Of a stretch of 64,000 nt of DNA, positions 1-8,133 are shown piece by piece; the stretch's first letter is position 1, and every line of letters begins with the position of its first letter. Source of the stretch: Glycocaulis sp050485565. Lineage in GTDB: Bacteria > Pseudomonadota > Alphaproteobacteria > Caulobacterales > Maricaulaceae. Made by a program: the position numbers and the translations under genes. The notes beneath the pieces were generated by a model, which saw nothing but the letters and a program-made list of their open reading frames with translations, had not been told where the DNA came from and did not search any database. The DNA lies in contig NZ_JBJHBQ010000005.1 of assembly GCF_050485565.1 (NCBI RefSeq), positions 1 through 64,000 of the forward strand, written 5' to 3'.

Positions 1-355
1 TGACGATGAAGCCTGCCACCGTATCCAGCAGCGCCATCAGCACCAGCAGGAAGAAGGTGGATGATGCAAACTGCGGGACGAGCAGGAAAAGCACCAGCCC
101 CGCAATAAACACCAGCATGGACATGCCGTGATTGATGATCGACGCCGTTCCGGTGTCGGACGATTTCACCATCTCGATGAACAGGAAGAACAGGGCGAGC
201 ATCAGTATGAGATCACCCGGTGTCAGGCCCCAGTTGGCGCCCGACATCATCGGTATCTCGAACAGACGAGACCCCATCGCGCCGGTGCCGAATGTAAACG
301 CCACTACAGCGTAAACGATCATCGAAATGCTCAGTTTCGGAAAAATGCTGAACAC
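1..355 (-). CDS. Partial small membrane protein, GTG start (C-terminus beyond the left edge)
   Basis: A reading frame open from a GTG at 355 to the window edge gives about 118 residues without a stop. A strong AAGGAGGGG ribosome-binding site lies five bases ahead of the GTG. Four hydrophobic stretches are visible, at about residues 8-24, 48-63, 73-93 and 100-118, so this is an integral membrane protein. No family could be named from the visible part. It lies 130 bases downstream of the GT2 glycosyltransferase on the same strand and probably belongs to the same envelope-sugar cluster. No ATG is available near this ribosome-binding site, so the gene is easily missed. Confidence 0.7.
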   Translation of the reverse strand, partial: MFSIFPKLSISMIVYAVVAFTFGTGAMGSRLFEIPMMSGANWGLTPGDLILMLALFFLFIEMVKSSDTGTASIINHGMSMLVFIAGLVLFLLVPQFASSTFFLLVLMALLDTVAGFIV

Positions 356-485
356 GGAGAGTCCCCTCCTTCTTGGCTGATTGCCACCTTGCCGGCGCCT
401 TTCGGCTGCCCGCATCCCCATGAAAATGCCGCTACCTGCAGAACTTGGCATTATATCACTCCTCACCCGGCAGCGCAGGAAGGCG

Positions 486-1220
486 TCAGACCTCGTCCCA
501 TCCGCCTGTCTGCCTTGAACGGCTATTGAGCCACATCACCCCCATAATGTCACTGATAGAGGCAAAAAGACGTCCAATATTCGTATATTTGGATTTTCCG
601 GCGACACGCGGCCTGTGGCTTACGGGATGAAATTCGACGCCATAGCCCTCGCGCTTCATCAGAGCCGGCAGGAAGCGGTGCTGGTGATCGAAATAGGGCA
701 GGGACAGATACGCTTCGCGGCGCATCGCCTTGATTCCGCAGCCAGTATCCTTTGCATCATCATTGAGCAGGCGCTTGCGCACGCCATTGCCAAGCCGGGA
801 CGCAAACTTCTTCCAGGCGCTGTCCTGGCGTCCGACGCGCTCACCGCCGACCATGGCCAGCTGGCCGGGCGCATCCGGACGGGTCAGCTGCGCGACCAGC
901 GCTGGCAGGTCGCCGGGCGGGTTCTGGCCGTCACCATCAAGCGTGCAGACAATGGACCCGCGCGCCGCCAGAAAGCCTGTGCGGACCGCCCTGGACTGTC
1001 CGGCATTGCTGCGGTGATTGATAACCCGCAGTTGCGGTACATCGGCCTTCGCGCCCTGCAACTCAGCCAGCGTCTCATCGCTGCTGGCATCATTGACGGC
1101 GATGATCTCGAAATCATGCCCGGCGAGCGCCTGCGCGATCTCGCCAACCAGCGCCCCCGCATTGCCCGCTTCATTATGCATCGGAACGACCACCGATATG
1201 GCCGGTGCACGAGACGCCAT
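486..1220 (-). CDS. Family 2 glycosyltransferase (polyprenyl-phosphate sugar transferase, DPM1/ArnC-like)
   Basis: The 244-residue protein has a GT-A fold signature: VVPMHNEAGN at residues 11-20, the nucleotide-contacting VNDASSDET at 42-50, and the metal-binding DGDGQ around residues 95-99, followed by an acceptor-side region with DTGCGIKAMRREAY. Such enzymes move a sugar from a nucleotide donor to a polyprenyl phosphate on the cytoplasmic face of the inner membrane. It lacks the two C-terminal membrane segments of ArnC, so it resembles soluble DPM1-type proteins. It diverges from an ArnT-like transferase (1348 onward), its logical partner, which would take the lipid-linked sugar on the periplasmic side. 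The sugar is unknown. Confidence 0.85.
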   Translation of the reverse strand: MASRAPAISVVVPMHNEAGNAGALVGEIAQALAGHDFEIIAVNDASSDETLAELQGAKADVPQLRVINHRSNAGQSRAVRTGFLAARGSIVCTLDGDGQNPPGDLPALVAQLTRPDAPGQLAMVGGERVGRQDSAWKKFASRLGNGVRKRLLNDDAKDTGCGIKAMRREAYLSLPYFDHQHRFLPALMKREGYGVEFHPVSHRPRVAGKSKYTNIGRLFASISDIMGVMWLNSRSRQTGGWDEV

Positions 1221-1347
1221 AAAATCCTACCTTCTTTCAGCCGCCCTGCTTGCAGGGGCACGCAGCCCGTTACATACCCAATAGTGAGGCCCGCACCAGC
1301 TTGAATATGCAAGAGGCAAGAGCGGGCGCCAGGAGGCGTAAACGGCC

Positions 1348-3063
1348 ATGGTCCGATTATTCTCATCACTGCGCCAGCCGGGCCGGGCCTGGATTGGGGT
1401 GCTGGCCGTCATGCTGATAGCCTCTCTGGCAGGAATTTTCACCCTGCCAGTGATGGACCGCGATGAGGCGCGCTTTGCGCAAGCCACCGCCCAGATGCTC
1501 GAGACGCGCGATTTTGTGCGCATCAGCTTTCTCGATGAAGACCGCAACAAGAAGCCGGTCGGCATACACTGGATACAGCTGGCCACGGTCTCGGCCGGCG
1601 AAGCCATTAGCGGCGCGCTGGAAAACCGCCAGATCTGGGCGTGGCGGCTCGCATCAACGCTGGGCGCTGTCCTCGCCGTGCTTGGCACGCTCGCGCTCGG
1701 CAACCGCCTGCTGGGTCATCCGGCGGGCCTTTATGCAGGCGTGCTGCTGGGTGCCAGCGTGCTTCTGGGCGTTGAAAGCGGCATCGCCAAGACCGACGCC
1801 ATGCTGGCCGGGCTCACCGTCTGGGCGCTTTACGCGCTCATGCGGCTGAGGACAGGTCCGCCCGAAACAGCAAGGCGCTGGGCGATCGCGCTCTGGGTGC
1901 TGATGGCGCTCGGCGCGCTGGTAAAAGGGCCGGTGACGCCGATGGCTGTGGCGCTGGCGGCCATCGGGCTCGCGCTGTGGGAGCAGCGCTGGAACTGGTT
2001 GCGGCCACTCGCCTTCTGGCCCGGCCCTGTGCTGGCGGCGCTGATCCTTCTGCCCTGGCTGATCTCGGTGCAGATTGCGACCGATGGCGACTTCCTGCGC
2101 GAAGCGCTGGGCGATGATCTGGGGCCGAAGCTCGTAACCGGCCATGAAAGCCATGGCGGATTGCCGGGCTACCACATTCTATTGCTAAGCTTTCTTTTCT
2201 TCCCGGCCATCCTCTTCCTGCCCGCAGGGCTTCGCGCAGGCATTTCGGCGATACACTCCAGCAGTGAGCATGCCATGGCCGCGCGCATGCTCATCGTGAT
2301 GAGCATCCCCTTCTGGATCGTGTTCGAGCTCCTGCCGACAAAGCTGCCGCACTATGTGCTTCCGGCCTATCCGGCACTCGCCATATTCGCCGCCTGGGGG
2401 CTGATCGAGTGGCGCAGCACACCGGCGCTCTGGCGCTGGTTGGGCGCTGGCTTGATGATCGTGGCGGGCCTCGTTCTCGGCGCGATCCTCTTCGGTCTCA
2501 GCCACCAGTATGACGGACCGGTTATGCTGGCATCGCTGCTGGCAGCCCTCCTGATTGCCGCAGCGATTGGCGCTGTTGTGCTGGCCGCGCGTTCAAAAGC
2601 CGGCGCAGCTGTGGCGTGCGCGGTAGTGGCCGGACTGGTCTGGCAGGCAGCGGGGCGCGGGATTATCGCGCCTGCCACCTCGCTATCACCGTCTCGCGAT
2701 GCAGCCGCCCTGATCCATGCGCAGGGCTGGCTGGCACCCGATGTGGCGCTTGTGTCCAGCTATACCGAGCCGAGCCTTGCTTTCGCGCTGCGCAGCGATA
2801 TCGCCCTGATGGATACTGAAGGGCTTGCCGCAACGGCCAGCGATTTTTCCGCCGAACAGCTCGTCATTGTCGATCTCTCACGCCTGCCTGCCACGGACAG
2901 CCCGGAGCGCGAACGCGCAGACAGCTTTGTTGCGGCATTGCGAACCGGGGCTTGCGCCATTGGCGAGGTTGCGGGCTTTAACTATTCACGCGGACGCGCC
3001 ACATCCCTGCTGATCGCCCGCACAGGTGATTGCACGCCATTTCAGGAGCCAGGCCAGCCATGA
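1348..3063 (+). CDS. ArnT-like/PMT-family integral membrane glycosyltransferase
   Basis: The 571-residue protein begins with a hydrophobic segment (residues 16-34) followed by the family hallmark MDRDEARFAQA, whose acidic residues lie in the first periplasmic loop and act in catalysis in ArnT and protein mannosyltransferases. The loop continues with DEDRNKKPVGIHWIQ. Around ten further hydrophobic helices follow, and a soluble C-terminal domain of roughly 120 residues. It is expected to move a sugar from a polyprenyl phosphate donor to lipid A or another envelope acceptor. An AGGAGGCG ribosome-binding site precedes the ATG. Its stop overlaps the start of the HMG-CoA lyase gene (ATGA), so the two are probably co-translated although functionally unrelated. 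Confidence 0.88.
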   Translation: MVRLFSSLRQPGRAWIGVLAVMLIASLAGIFTLPVMDRDEARFAQATAQMLETRDFVRISFLDEDRNKKPVGIHWIQLATVSAGEAISGALENRQIWAWRLASTLGAVLAVLGTLALGNRLLGHPAGLYAGVLLGASVLLGVESGIAKTDAMLAGLTVWALYALMRLRTGPPETARRWAIALWVLMALGALVKGPVTPMAVALAAIGLALWEQRWNWLRPLAFWPGPVLAALILLPWLISVQIATDGDFLREALGDDLGPKLVTGHESHGGLPGYHILLLSFLFFPAILFLPAGLRAGISAIHSSSEHAMAARMLIVMSIPFWIVFELLPTKLPHYVLPAYPALAIFAAWGLIEWRSTPALWRWLGAGLMIVAGLVLGAILFGLSHQYDGPVMLASLLAALLIAAAIGAVVLAARSKAGAAVACAVVAGLVWQAAGRGIIAPATSLSPSRDAAALIHAQGWLAPDVALVSSYTEPSLAFALRSDIALMDTEGLAATASDFSAEQLVIVDLSRLPATDSPERERADSFVAALRTGACAIGEVAGFNYSRGRATSLLIARTGDCTPFQEPGQP

Positions 3064-3965
3064 GCCGAACCATTGAGATCGTTGAGGTCGGCCCGCGCGA
3101 CGGCCTGCAAAATGACAAGACGCTGCTGACCACACCGGTAAAGCTGGAGTTCATCGACCGGCTCATCGAGGCGGGCGTGAAGCGCATGGAAGCAGCCAGC
3201 TTCGTCAATCCCAAGCTGGTGCCAGCCATGGCCGATTCTGCCGAAATCATGGAGGCCGTGCCACGCGGGCGCGGCGTTTCCTATATCGGCCTGGCCTTGA
3301 ATGAGCGCGGCATGCGCCGGGCCATCGAGGCACGCTGCGACGAGATCAACTACGTGCTGGTCGCCTCCGAGGGCTTCGGCAAGGCCAACCAGAACGCGAC
3401 GCCGGAAGAAACCGCAGACCTTCTGGACCGCATTGCGCCGCTCGCCCACGACGCGCAAATCCCGCTATCGGCCACTGTCTCGGTCGCATTTGGCGATCCG
3501 TTCGATGGCGAGGTGGATCCGGCCATTCTGGGGCTGCTGGCCGCGCGCGCGGCGGCGGCTGGTGTAACGGAGTTCGCCCTCGGCGATACGATCGGGGTAG
3601 CAACGCCGTGGGATGTGGAGCGTGCGATACGGATTGTACGCGATGCCGCGCCACCGCTGAAACTGCGCCTGCACTTCCACAATACCCGCAATACGGCGCT
3701 GGCGAATATCCACGCCGCCGTGCAGAACGGCGTCACCATTATCGATGCGTCTGCGGGCGGAATTGGCGGCTGTCCGTTTGCCCCGCGCGCCACGGGCAAT
3801 GTGGCCACCGAAGATGTCGTCTACATGCTCGAACGCGCCGGGTTTGATACCGGCATTGACCTTGACCAGATGATCTCGGTCGCGCACTGGCTGGAAAACG
3901 AGGCGCTCAGGCACCCGGTTGCATCGGCGCTGGCGAAAGCTGGCGAATTTCCGGAGAAAACCTAG
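3060..3965 (+). CDS. mvaB: Hydroxymethylglutaryl-CoA lyase
   Basis: The 301-residue protein matches HMG-CoA lyase, which cleaves HMG-CoA to acetoacetate and acetyl-CoA at the end of leucine breakdown. EVGPRDGLQN opens the TIM barrel with catalytic Arg and metal-binding Asp. LHFHNTRN supplies the metal-binding histidines, and GIGGCPFAPRATGN carries the active-site loop cysteine of the family (GLGGCPYA). The ATG at 3060 was chosen over one at 3030 because it overlaps the previous stop, has an AGGAG upstream and places the conserved motif at residue 7. The stop overlaps that of the convergent GT2 gene at a CTAG. No other leucine-catabolism gene is adjacent. Confidence 0.9.
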   Translation: MSRTIEIVEVGPRDGLQNDKTLLTTPVKLEFIDRLIEAGVKRMEAASFVNPKLVPAMADSAEIMEAVPRGRGVSYIGLALNERGMRRAIEARCDEINYVLVASEGFGKANQNATPEETADLLDRIAPLAHDAQIPLSATVSVAFGDPFDGEVDPAILGLLAARAAAAGVTEFALGDTIGVATPWDVERAIRIVRDAAPPLKLRLHFHNTRNTALANIHAAVQNGVTIIDASAGGIGGCPFAPRATGNVATEDVVYMLERAGFDTGIDLDQMISVAHWLENEALRHPVASALAKAGEFPEKT

Positions 3966-4897
3966 TTCCCGGAATTGCGCCGGCGCTGAGCCAGACGAAC
4001 ACGCGCGCGAAGCCGGGTACGCGCCTGCAAAGTACGTGCACTAGCGCGGATGAGCACAGCGCGGCCAAGAAGCGCCATCGTCATCAGCGGTCCGGCTATG
4101 ACAAGGACCAGCTGGCCGGCCGGGCCTGAATAGGTCCGGAAGAACAGGTTCAGGCCCTTGGCCTTGTACCATTCCACAAGCAGGATATTGGCCGAACTGG
4201 TGGAGCCGACATGGACAAAAGCCGCGCGCGGCTCGAAAACCACCTTGCCCCCCATCCGGCGGGCGCGCTCACAGATATCAATATCCTCCACATGGAGGAA
4301 ATAGCGCTCATCAAAACCGTCGAGAGCCCGGAATGTGTCCCGGCTCATCAACATGGCTGCGCCGGATACTGATGGTGTCTCCACCGGACCTGATGGCAGT
4401 GCTTCGTGCTCCCGGTGAAAATCGCGCACGCCCGGCAGGATGCGGGCAAGGCCGGTAAAGCTGAGCATGGCCGACATCAAGGTTAGGCCGCCCCGGCGTC
4501 CGCCGCGCTGCTCGCTACCATCCGTATTCAGAATGCGGGCGCCCACAATCGAAACCGGCGGCAGACCTTGCGCGGTGGTGACCATGATCCTCGCCGCGCC
4601 GCGCGCGATCAGCGTGTCAGGGTTCAGCAGCAGGATATAGTCACCCGTCGCCGACCGTGCGCCGATATTGCACCCTCTGCCAAAGCCCAGATTGGCCCCG
4701 GTATGAATGACGGTCAGGCGCGGCTCTGCCGCCGCCATCGTATCCAGACGTACGGTGACATTGGTGGGATTGTCGTGATTGACGAGCACCAGCTGATGAA
4801 TATCCGGGTCGCTCAGGACCGAGCGGATCGAGTCAAACAGGACCGGACCGGTCCGGTAGCTGACCATCACCGCGCTTATGCGCCCCCCCGAACTCAT
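3962..4897 (-). CDS. Family 2 glycosyltransferase (rhamnosyltransferase-like)
   Basis: From the ATG at 4897 the product is 311 residues. It starts with SAVMVSYRTG, followed by LVNHDNPTN, GANLGFGRGCNIGA, and LLLNPDT as the DxD-type metal site, then an acceptor region DGFDERYFLHVEDIDICERARR. This order is typical of WbbL/RfbF-type rhamnosyltransferases that extend O-antigen or exopolysaccharide chains in the cytoplasm. A hydrophobic helix near the C-terminus (LVLVIAGPLMTMALLG) suggests membrane attachment. A longer frame reaches 5314 but covers yidD and has no family similarity, so the internal start is preferred. It is the last gene of the leftward cysS-IscU-like-yidD run. Confidence 0.85.
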   Translation of the reverse strand: MSSGGRISAVMVSYRTGPVLFDSIRSVLSDPDIHQLVLVNHDNPTNVTVRLDTMAAAEPRLTVIHTGANLGFGRGCNIGARSATGDYILLLNPDTLIARGAARIMVTTAQGLPPVSIVGARILNTDGSEQRGGRRGGLTLMSAMLSFTGLARILPGVRDFHREHEALPSGPVETPSVSGAAMLMSRDTFRALDGFDERYFLHVEDIDICERARRMGGKVVFEPRAAFVHVGSTSSANILLVEWYKAKGLNLFFRTYSGPAGQLVLVIAGPLMTMALLGRAVLIRASARTLQARTRLRARVRLAQRRRNSGN

Positions 4898-4931
4898 CAC
4901 GACCCCACGCTGGCTGCTTGTTGCAGATCGT

Positions 4932-5252
4932 CTACTCCTGCGGCGCCCCGAGCGTTCCCCGGAATGCCCAGATTTTCCACCATGGCACACCGGTCCGCTC
5001 CAGCGGTGCCGGATCATATCCGTGCGTCCCTCCCGGCCTGCACCGGCCAATACGGCCCAGCGCCAGCCATCCCCCGCGCCAGAGACCCTGCGCCATGATC
5101 GCGTCCATGGCGTAGAGCGAACAGCTCGGTTCGTGCCGGCATCGCACACCAAAAGCATAAAATACCGGCGAGAGAGTCCACCTGTAGGCCGTGACGGCCG
5201 CGATTCCAATCCACTTTGTGGGGGTTCGGACGGCTTTTTTCTGACAACACAT
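4932..5252 (-). CDS. yidD: Membrane protein insertion efficiency factor YidD
   Basis: The 106-residue protein carries the YidD signature YRWTLSPVFYAFGVRCRHEP, then SCSLYAMDAI, GLWRGGWLALGRIGRCRPGG and GYDPAP. YidD is a small peripheral inner-membrane protein that assists YidC-dependent insertion. Here it sits apart from the usual rpmH-rnpA-yidC neighbourhood and lies between the IscU-like gene, 12 bases upstream, and the GT2 gene, 34 bases downstream. The ATG at 5252 is the only reasonable in-frame start; the ribosome-binding site is weak, which fits translation coupled to the preceding gene. The C-terminal 30 residues beyond DPAP are longer than in the shortest family members. Confidence 0.92.
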   Translation of the reverse strand: MCCQKKAVRTPTKWIGIAAVTAYRWTLSPVFYAFGVRCRHEPSCSLYAMDAIMAQGLWRGGWLALGRIGRCRPGGTHGYDPAPLERTGVPWWKIWAFRGTLGAPQE

Positions 5253-5264
5253 GACAGCTTGGCT

Positions 5265-5702
5265 CTATTGCGAGCCGGACGAGATCTGGTCGAACGCGGC
5301 CAGCGCCGCGTCAAACGCCAGTCTTATCGAGCCATGGCGGGCCGGATAGGCCGATGCCGGTTCGAGGGCGCGCAAGGCGATAAACGGGCTATTGTCCGGA
5401 ACCGGAATACCTTTGAGCAGGGCGTTGAGCGTATCGGCGCCTTCAGCGAGCAAGGCACGGTCTGCACCGATAATGAGCTGACCCAAAATGCTGGCCGATG
5501 CCTGCCCCAGCGCACAGGCCGATACATCCCAGCCAATCGCGCTGACCCGGCCATCGGCGACGTTCATGTCCAGCGTCACTTCCGAACCGCACAGGCGCGA
5601 GACCTTGCGCACGGTCGCATGCGGCGCGTCCAGCCGTTTCAGGTGCGCGATGGACGCCGCCAGCGCAATCACGTCCCGCGAATAGGGATCAGGCGTCGTC
5701 AC
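5265..5702 (-). CDS. IscU/NifU-like iron-sulfur cluster scaffold-family protein
   Basis: The 145-residue protein keeps the family core: VRKVSRLCGSEVTLDM and DVSACALGQASASILG, containing two of the three cluster-binding cysteines. The third cysteine, normally in a RHxC motif near the C-terminus, appears replaced by serine (PARHGSIRLAF), so cluster assembly in the classical way is doubtful. The GTG at 5702 gives a start just before the conserved PYSRDV and lies 8 bases after the cysS stop, with a GGAGG 13 bases ahead. An alternative ATG at 5741 would overlap cysS by 31 bases and add residues without conservation. It is probably co-transcribed with cysS and yidD. Confidence 0.8.
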   Translation of the reverse strand: MTTPDPYSRDVIALAASIAHLKRLDAPHATVRKVSRLCGSEVTLDMNVADGRVSAIGWDVSACALGQASASILGQLIIGADRALLAEGADTLNALLKGIPVPDNSPFIALRALEPASAYPARHGSIRLAFDAALAAFDQISSGSQ

Positions 5703-5710
5703 GGCGGCGC

Positions 5711-7111
5711 TCAAGCCTCCTCTACCGCCTTCATCCGCCATACCGGGCCTTCGGGCGTATCGTCCACCAGCACACCCAGAGCATCGATTTCGGTGCGCAG
5801 GGCGTCGGCTTTGGCAAAGTCTTTCGCCACGCGGGCGGCGTGACGCTCGCCAAGCAGGCCGTCAATGCGCGCGCGCGTAATGCCGTCAATCCCGTCCACG
5901 CCAAACCAGCTATCGGGATCAGCCTGCAACAGGCCCAGCACACGGCCCGCCGCCAGCAGCTCGCCCTTGGCGGCGGCCTGCTCCTCGCGCGCCTCGGCCT
6001 TGTTGGCGCGGGCGAGAATTTCAAACAGGGCCGCAAAGGCTTTCGGCGTGTTGATATCGTCGCCCAGCGCTTCGAGCACGCTGGCCGGTACACGCACGTC
6101 CGCAGCCTCGACATCGCTCAAGCGGCGCAGCACGCCATAGAGCCGGTCGAGAGACTTGCGGCTCTGCTCGATCAGCCTGTCTGTCCAGTCCAGCGGGGCG
6201 CGGTAATGGCCGGAAAGGAGGCCGTAGCGGATGACCTCACCCTTCACCCCGCGCGACAAAAGCTCGCTCGGGCGAATGATATTACCCAGCGATTTGGACA
6301 TCTTCTCAGCGTCCATCGAGACAAAGCCATTATGCACCCAGTAGCGCGCCAGCGGGCCGTCATGATGCAGGCATTTGGCCTGCGCCACCTCATTCTCGTG
6401 GTGGGGGAAGACCAGGTCCATGCCCCCGCCATGAATATCGATGGACGGCCCCAGCGCCGCGCCGATCATCGCCACGCACTCGGTATGCCAGCCCGGGCGG
6501 CCCGGCCCGAACGGGCTCTGCCAGACCGGCTCGTCCTCGTTTGACGGCTTCCACAGCACGAAATCGGCCGGGTTCTTCTTGTAGGGCGCCACTTCAACGC
6601 GCGCGCCGGCAATCATATCGTCCTGGCTGCGCCGCGAGAGCGCGCCATAGCCGTCGCACTTGTCCACCGCGAACAGGACATGGCCCTCCGCCGCATAGGC
6701 GTGGCCAGCCTTTATCAGCGTATCAATCGTCTCGATGATCTCGGCCATATGCCCGGTTGCGGTCGGCTCAAAAGTCGGACGCATAATGCCCAGCGCATCG
6801 CTGTCAGAATGGTAGATTTTGGTGAAACGCTCGGTAATCACCGAAATATCAACACCTTCGCTGGCAGCAGCGGCATTTATCTTGTCATCGACATCGGTGA
6901 AATTGCGCGCATAGAGCACATGATCTGCGCCATAGACCTCACGCAGCAGGCGAAAGAGCACATCAAACACCACGGCAGGGCGGAAATTGCCGATATGGGC
7001 CGGTCCATACACCGTGGGTCCGCACACATACATCGTTACCCGCTCAGGATTCTCGGGAACGAAGCGGCGGCGGCTCCGGCTGGCGGTGTCGTAAAGGATT
7101 ATATCGCTCAT
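5711..7111 (-). CDS. cysS: Cysteinyl-tRNA synthetase
   Basis: This 466-residue class I aminoacyl-tRNA synthetase charges tRNA-Cys in the cytoplasm. The HIGH-type ATP motif is HIGN at residues 39-42 and the KMSKS loop is at 270-274. The zinc site that recognises cysteine can be read as C30, C212 in WHTEC, H237 and E241 in HHENE. The DALR-like helical anticodon region follows. Length is normal (E. coli about 461). It leads a leftward run with the IscU-like gene and yidD. The 330-base gap upstream separates it from the divergent folE. Confidence 0.98.
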   Translation of the reverse strand: MSDIILYDTASRSRRRFVPENPERVTMYVCGPTVYGPAHIGNFRPAVVFDVLFRLLREVYGADHVLYARNFTDVDDKINAAAASEGVDISVITERFTKIYHSDSDALGIMRPTFEPTATGHMAEIIETIDTLIKAGHAYAAEGHVLFAVDKCDGYGALSRRSQDDMIAGARVEVAPYKKNPADFVLWKPSNEDEPVWQSPFGPGRPGWHTECVAMIGAALGPSIDIHGGGMDLVFPHHENEVAQAKCLHHDGPLARYWVHNGFVSMDAEKMSKSLGNIIRPSELLSRGVKGEVIRYGLLSGHYRAPLDWTDRLIEQSRKSLDRLYGVLRRLSDVEAADVRVPASVLEALGDDINTPKAFAALFEILARANKAEAREEQAAAKGELLAAGRVLGLLQADPDSWFGVDGIDGITRARIDGLLGERHAARVAKDFAKADALRTEIDALGVLVDDTPEGPVWRMKAVEEA

Positions 7112-7441
7112 AAGCGGCTATGTAGCTTAACCGTACGCATTGCGCAGCCCCAAAGCGCGCTGGTTTGTGCAGGCGCGCACAAAGCTTGTGGCAGGGGGAC
7201 TGGCGGTCTAAAACAGCAAATTGACGCCATGGCGCAGTGGAAACCGCAAAATGACGTCATATATGCAGTGCAGCCCATGGAGAAGGATGGCCTTTTCCAC
7301 CGGACTGCAAGACCCCGGCGCTGGAGCATGTGACAAGGGCCTTCCACCCGCCCGCCCCGCCGCTGGATCCGGAAACCGGCACTATACCGGCCACGCCGCA
7401 AGGCTTTGGCCGGGACCCGACAACGAAAGGATCCGCCCTTC
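7112..7441. other. Intergenic region between cysS and folE (330 bases), promoters of both expected here
   Basis: No gene, RNA or strong hairpin could be recognised. The stretch around 7200-7265 is more AT-rich than its surroundings and contains a TGACGTCA palindrome at 7252-7259 followed by a TATAT run. This lies about 180 bases before the folE start. The divergent cysS and folE promoters must lie in this region, but no box could be assigned with confidence. Confidence 0.4.
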
Positions 7442-8077
7442 ATGGACGCGATTGTGAAAAAAACCGACCTCGGCGCCGCCGCCGAAATACTTGAACCTGT
7501 TCAGCGCCCGAGCCGCGAGGAGGCCGAAGAGGCCGTGCGGACCCTGCTGCGCTGGGCCGGTGACGACCCCCGCCGCGAGGGCCTGATTGAAACGCCCAAG
7601 CGCGTGGTCAAAGCCTATGAAGAATGGTTCCGCGGCTATCACGAAGATCCCGGCAAAATTCTCGGCAAGCGCTTTGAGGATGTGCAGGGCTATGACGACA
7701 TGGTCATGCTCACCCATATCGATGTGGAGAGCCATTGCGAGCACCACATGGCCCCGATCCTCGGCACGGCGTGCGTCGCCTATCTGCCGGACCGCGCGGT
7801 CGTCGGCATCTCCAAGATCGCCAAAGTGGTCGAAGCCTTCTCCAAGCGTCTGCAGACGCAGGAGACGATGACCGCCCAGATCGCCGACGCCATCAATGAC
7901 GCGATGGCACCGCGCGGCGTCGCCGTCTTCGTGGATGCCAAGCACCAGTGCATGACGACGCGCGGGGTTCACCACCCGCACGTCTCCACCATCACCACGA
8001 CCTTTACCGGCGAGTTCAAGGCCAATCCCGAACTGCGCGAGCGCTTCATGCGCCTGTGCGAGCAGTCGAAGAGATAG
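7442..8077 (+). CDS. folE: GTP cyclohydrolase I
   Basis: The 211-residue enzyme converts GTP to 7,8-dihydroneopterin triphosphate, the first step of tetrahydrofolate synthesis. ESHCEHHMAP (residues 96-105) supplies zinc ligands C99 and H102, and QCMTTRGVHHPH (169-180) supplies C170, the third ligand. The ATG at 7442 follows a GAAAGGA ribosome-binding site and places the protein start at MDAIVKK; an upstream ATG at 7406 adds only non-conserved residues. All zinc ligands of the FolE type IA enzyme are present. A strong terminator follows at 8097-8128. Folate genes are not adjacent. Confidence 0.97.
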   Translation: MDAIVKKTDLGAAAEILEPVQRPSREEAEEAVRTLLRWAGDDPRREGLIETPKRVVKAYEEWFRGYHEDPGKILGKRFEDVQGYDDMVMLTHIDVESHCEHHMAPILGTACVAYLPDRAVVGISKIAKVVEAFSKRLQTQETMTAQIADAINDAMAPRGVAVFVDAKHQCMTTRGVHHPHVSTITTTFTGEFKANPELRERFMRLCEQSKR

Positions 8078-8096
8078 GGCATACAGCCTGAACTTG

Positions 8097-8128
8097 AAAA
8101 AACCCGGACCGAAACGTCCGGGTTTTTT
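8097..8128. terminator. Rho-independent terminator shared by folE and the 8134 gene
   Basis: A 13-base perfect inverted repeat, arms 8097-8109 and 8116-8128, encloses a six-base loop. The stem core CCCGGAC/GTCCGGG is flanked by six A's on one side and six T's on the other, so it can end transcription in both directions, for folE rightward and for the solute-binding-like gene leftward. Confidence 0.92.
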
Positions 8129-8133
8129 CATGT

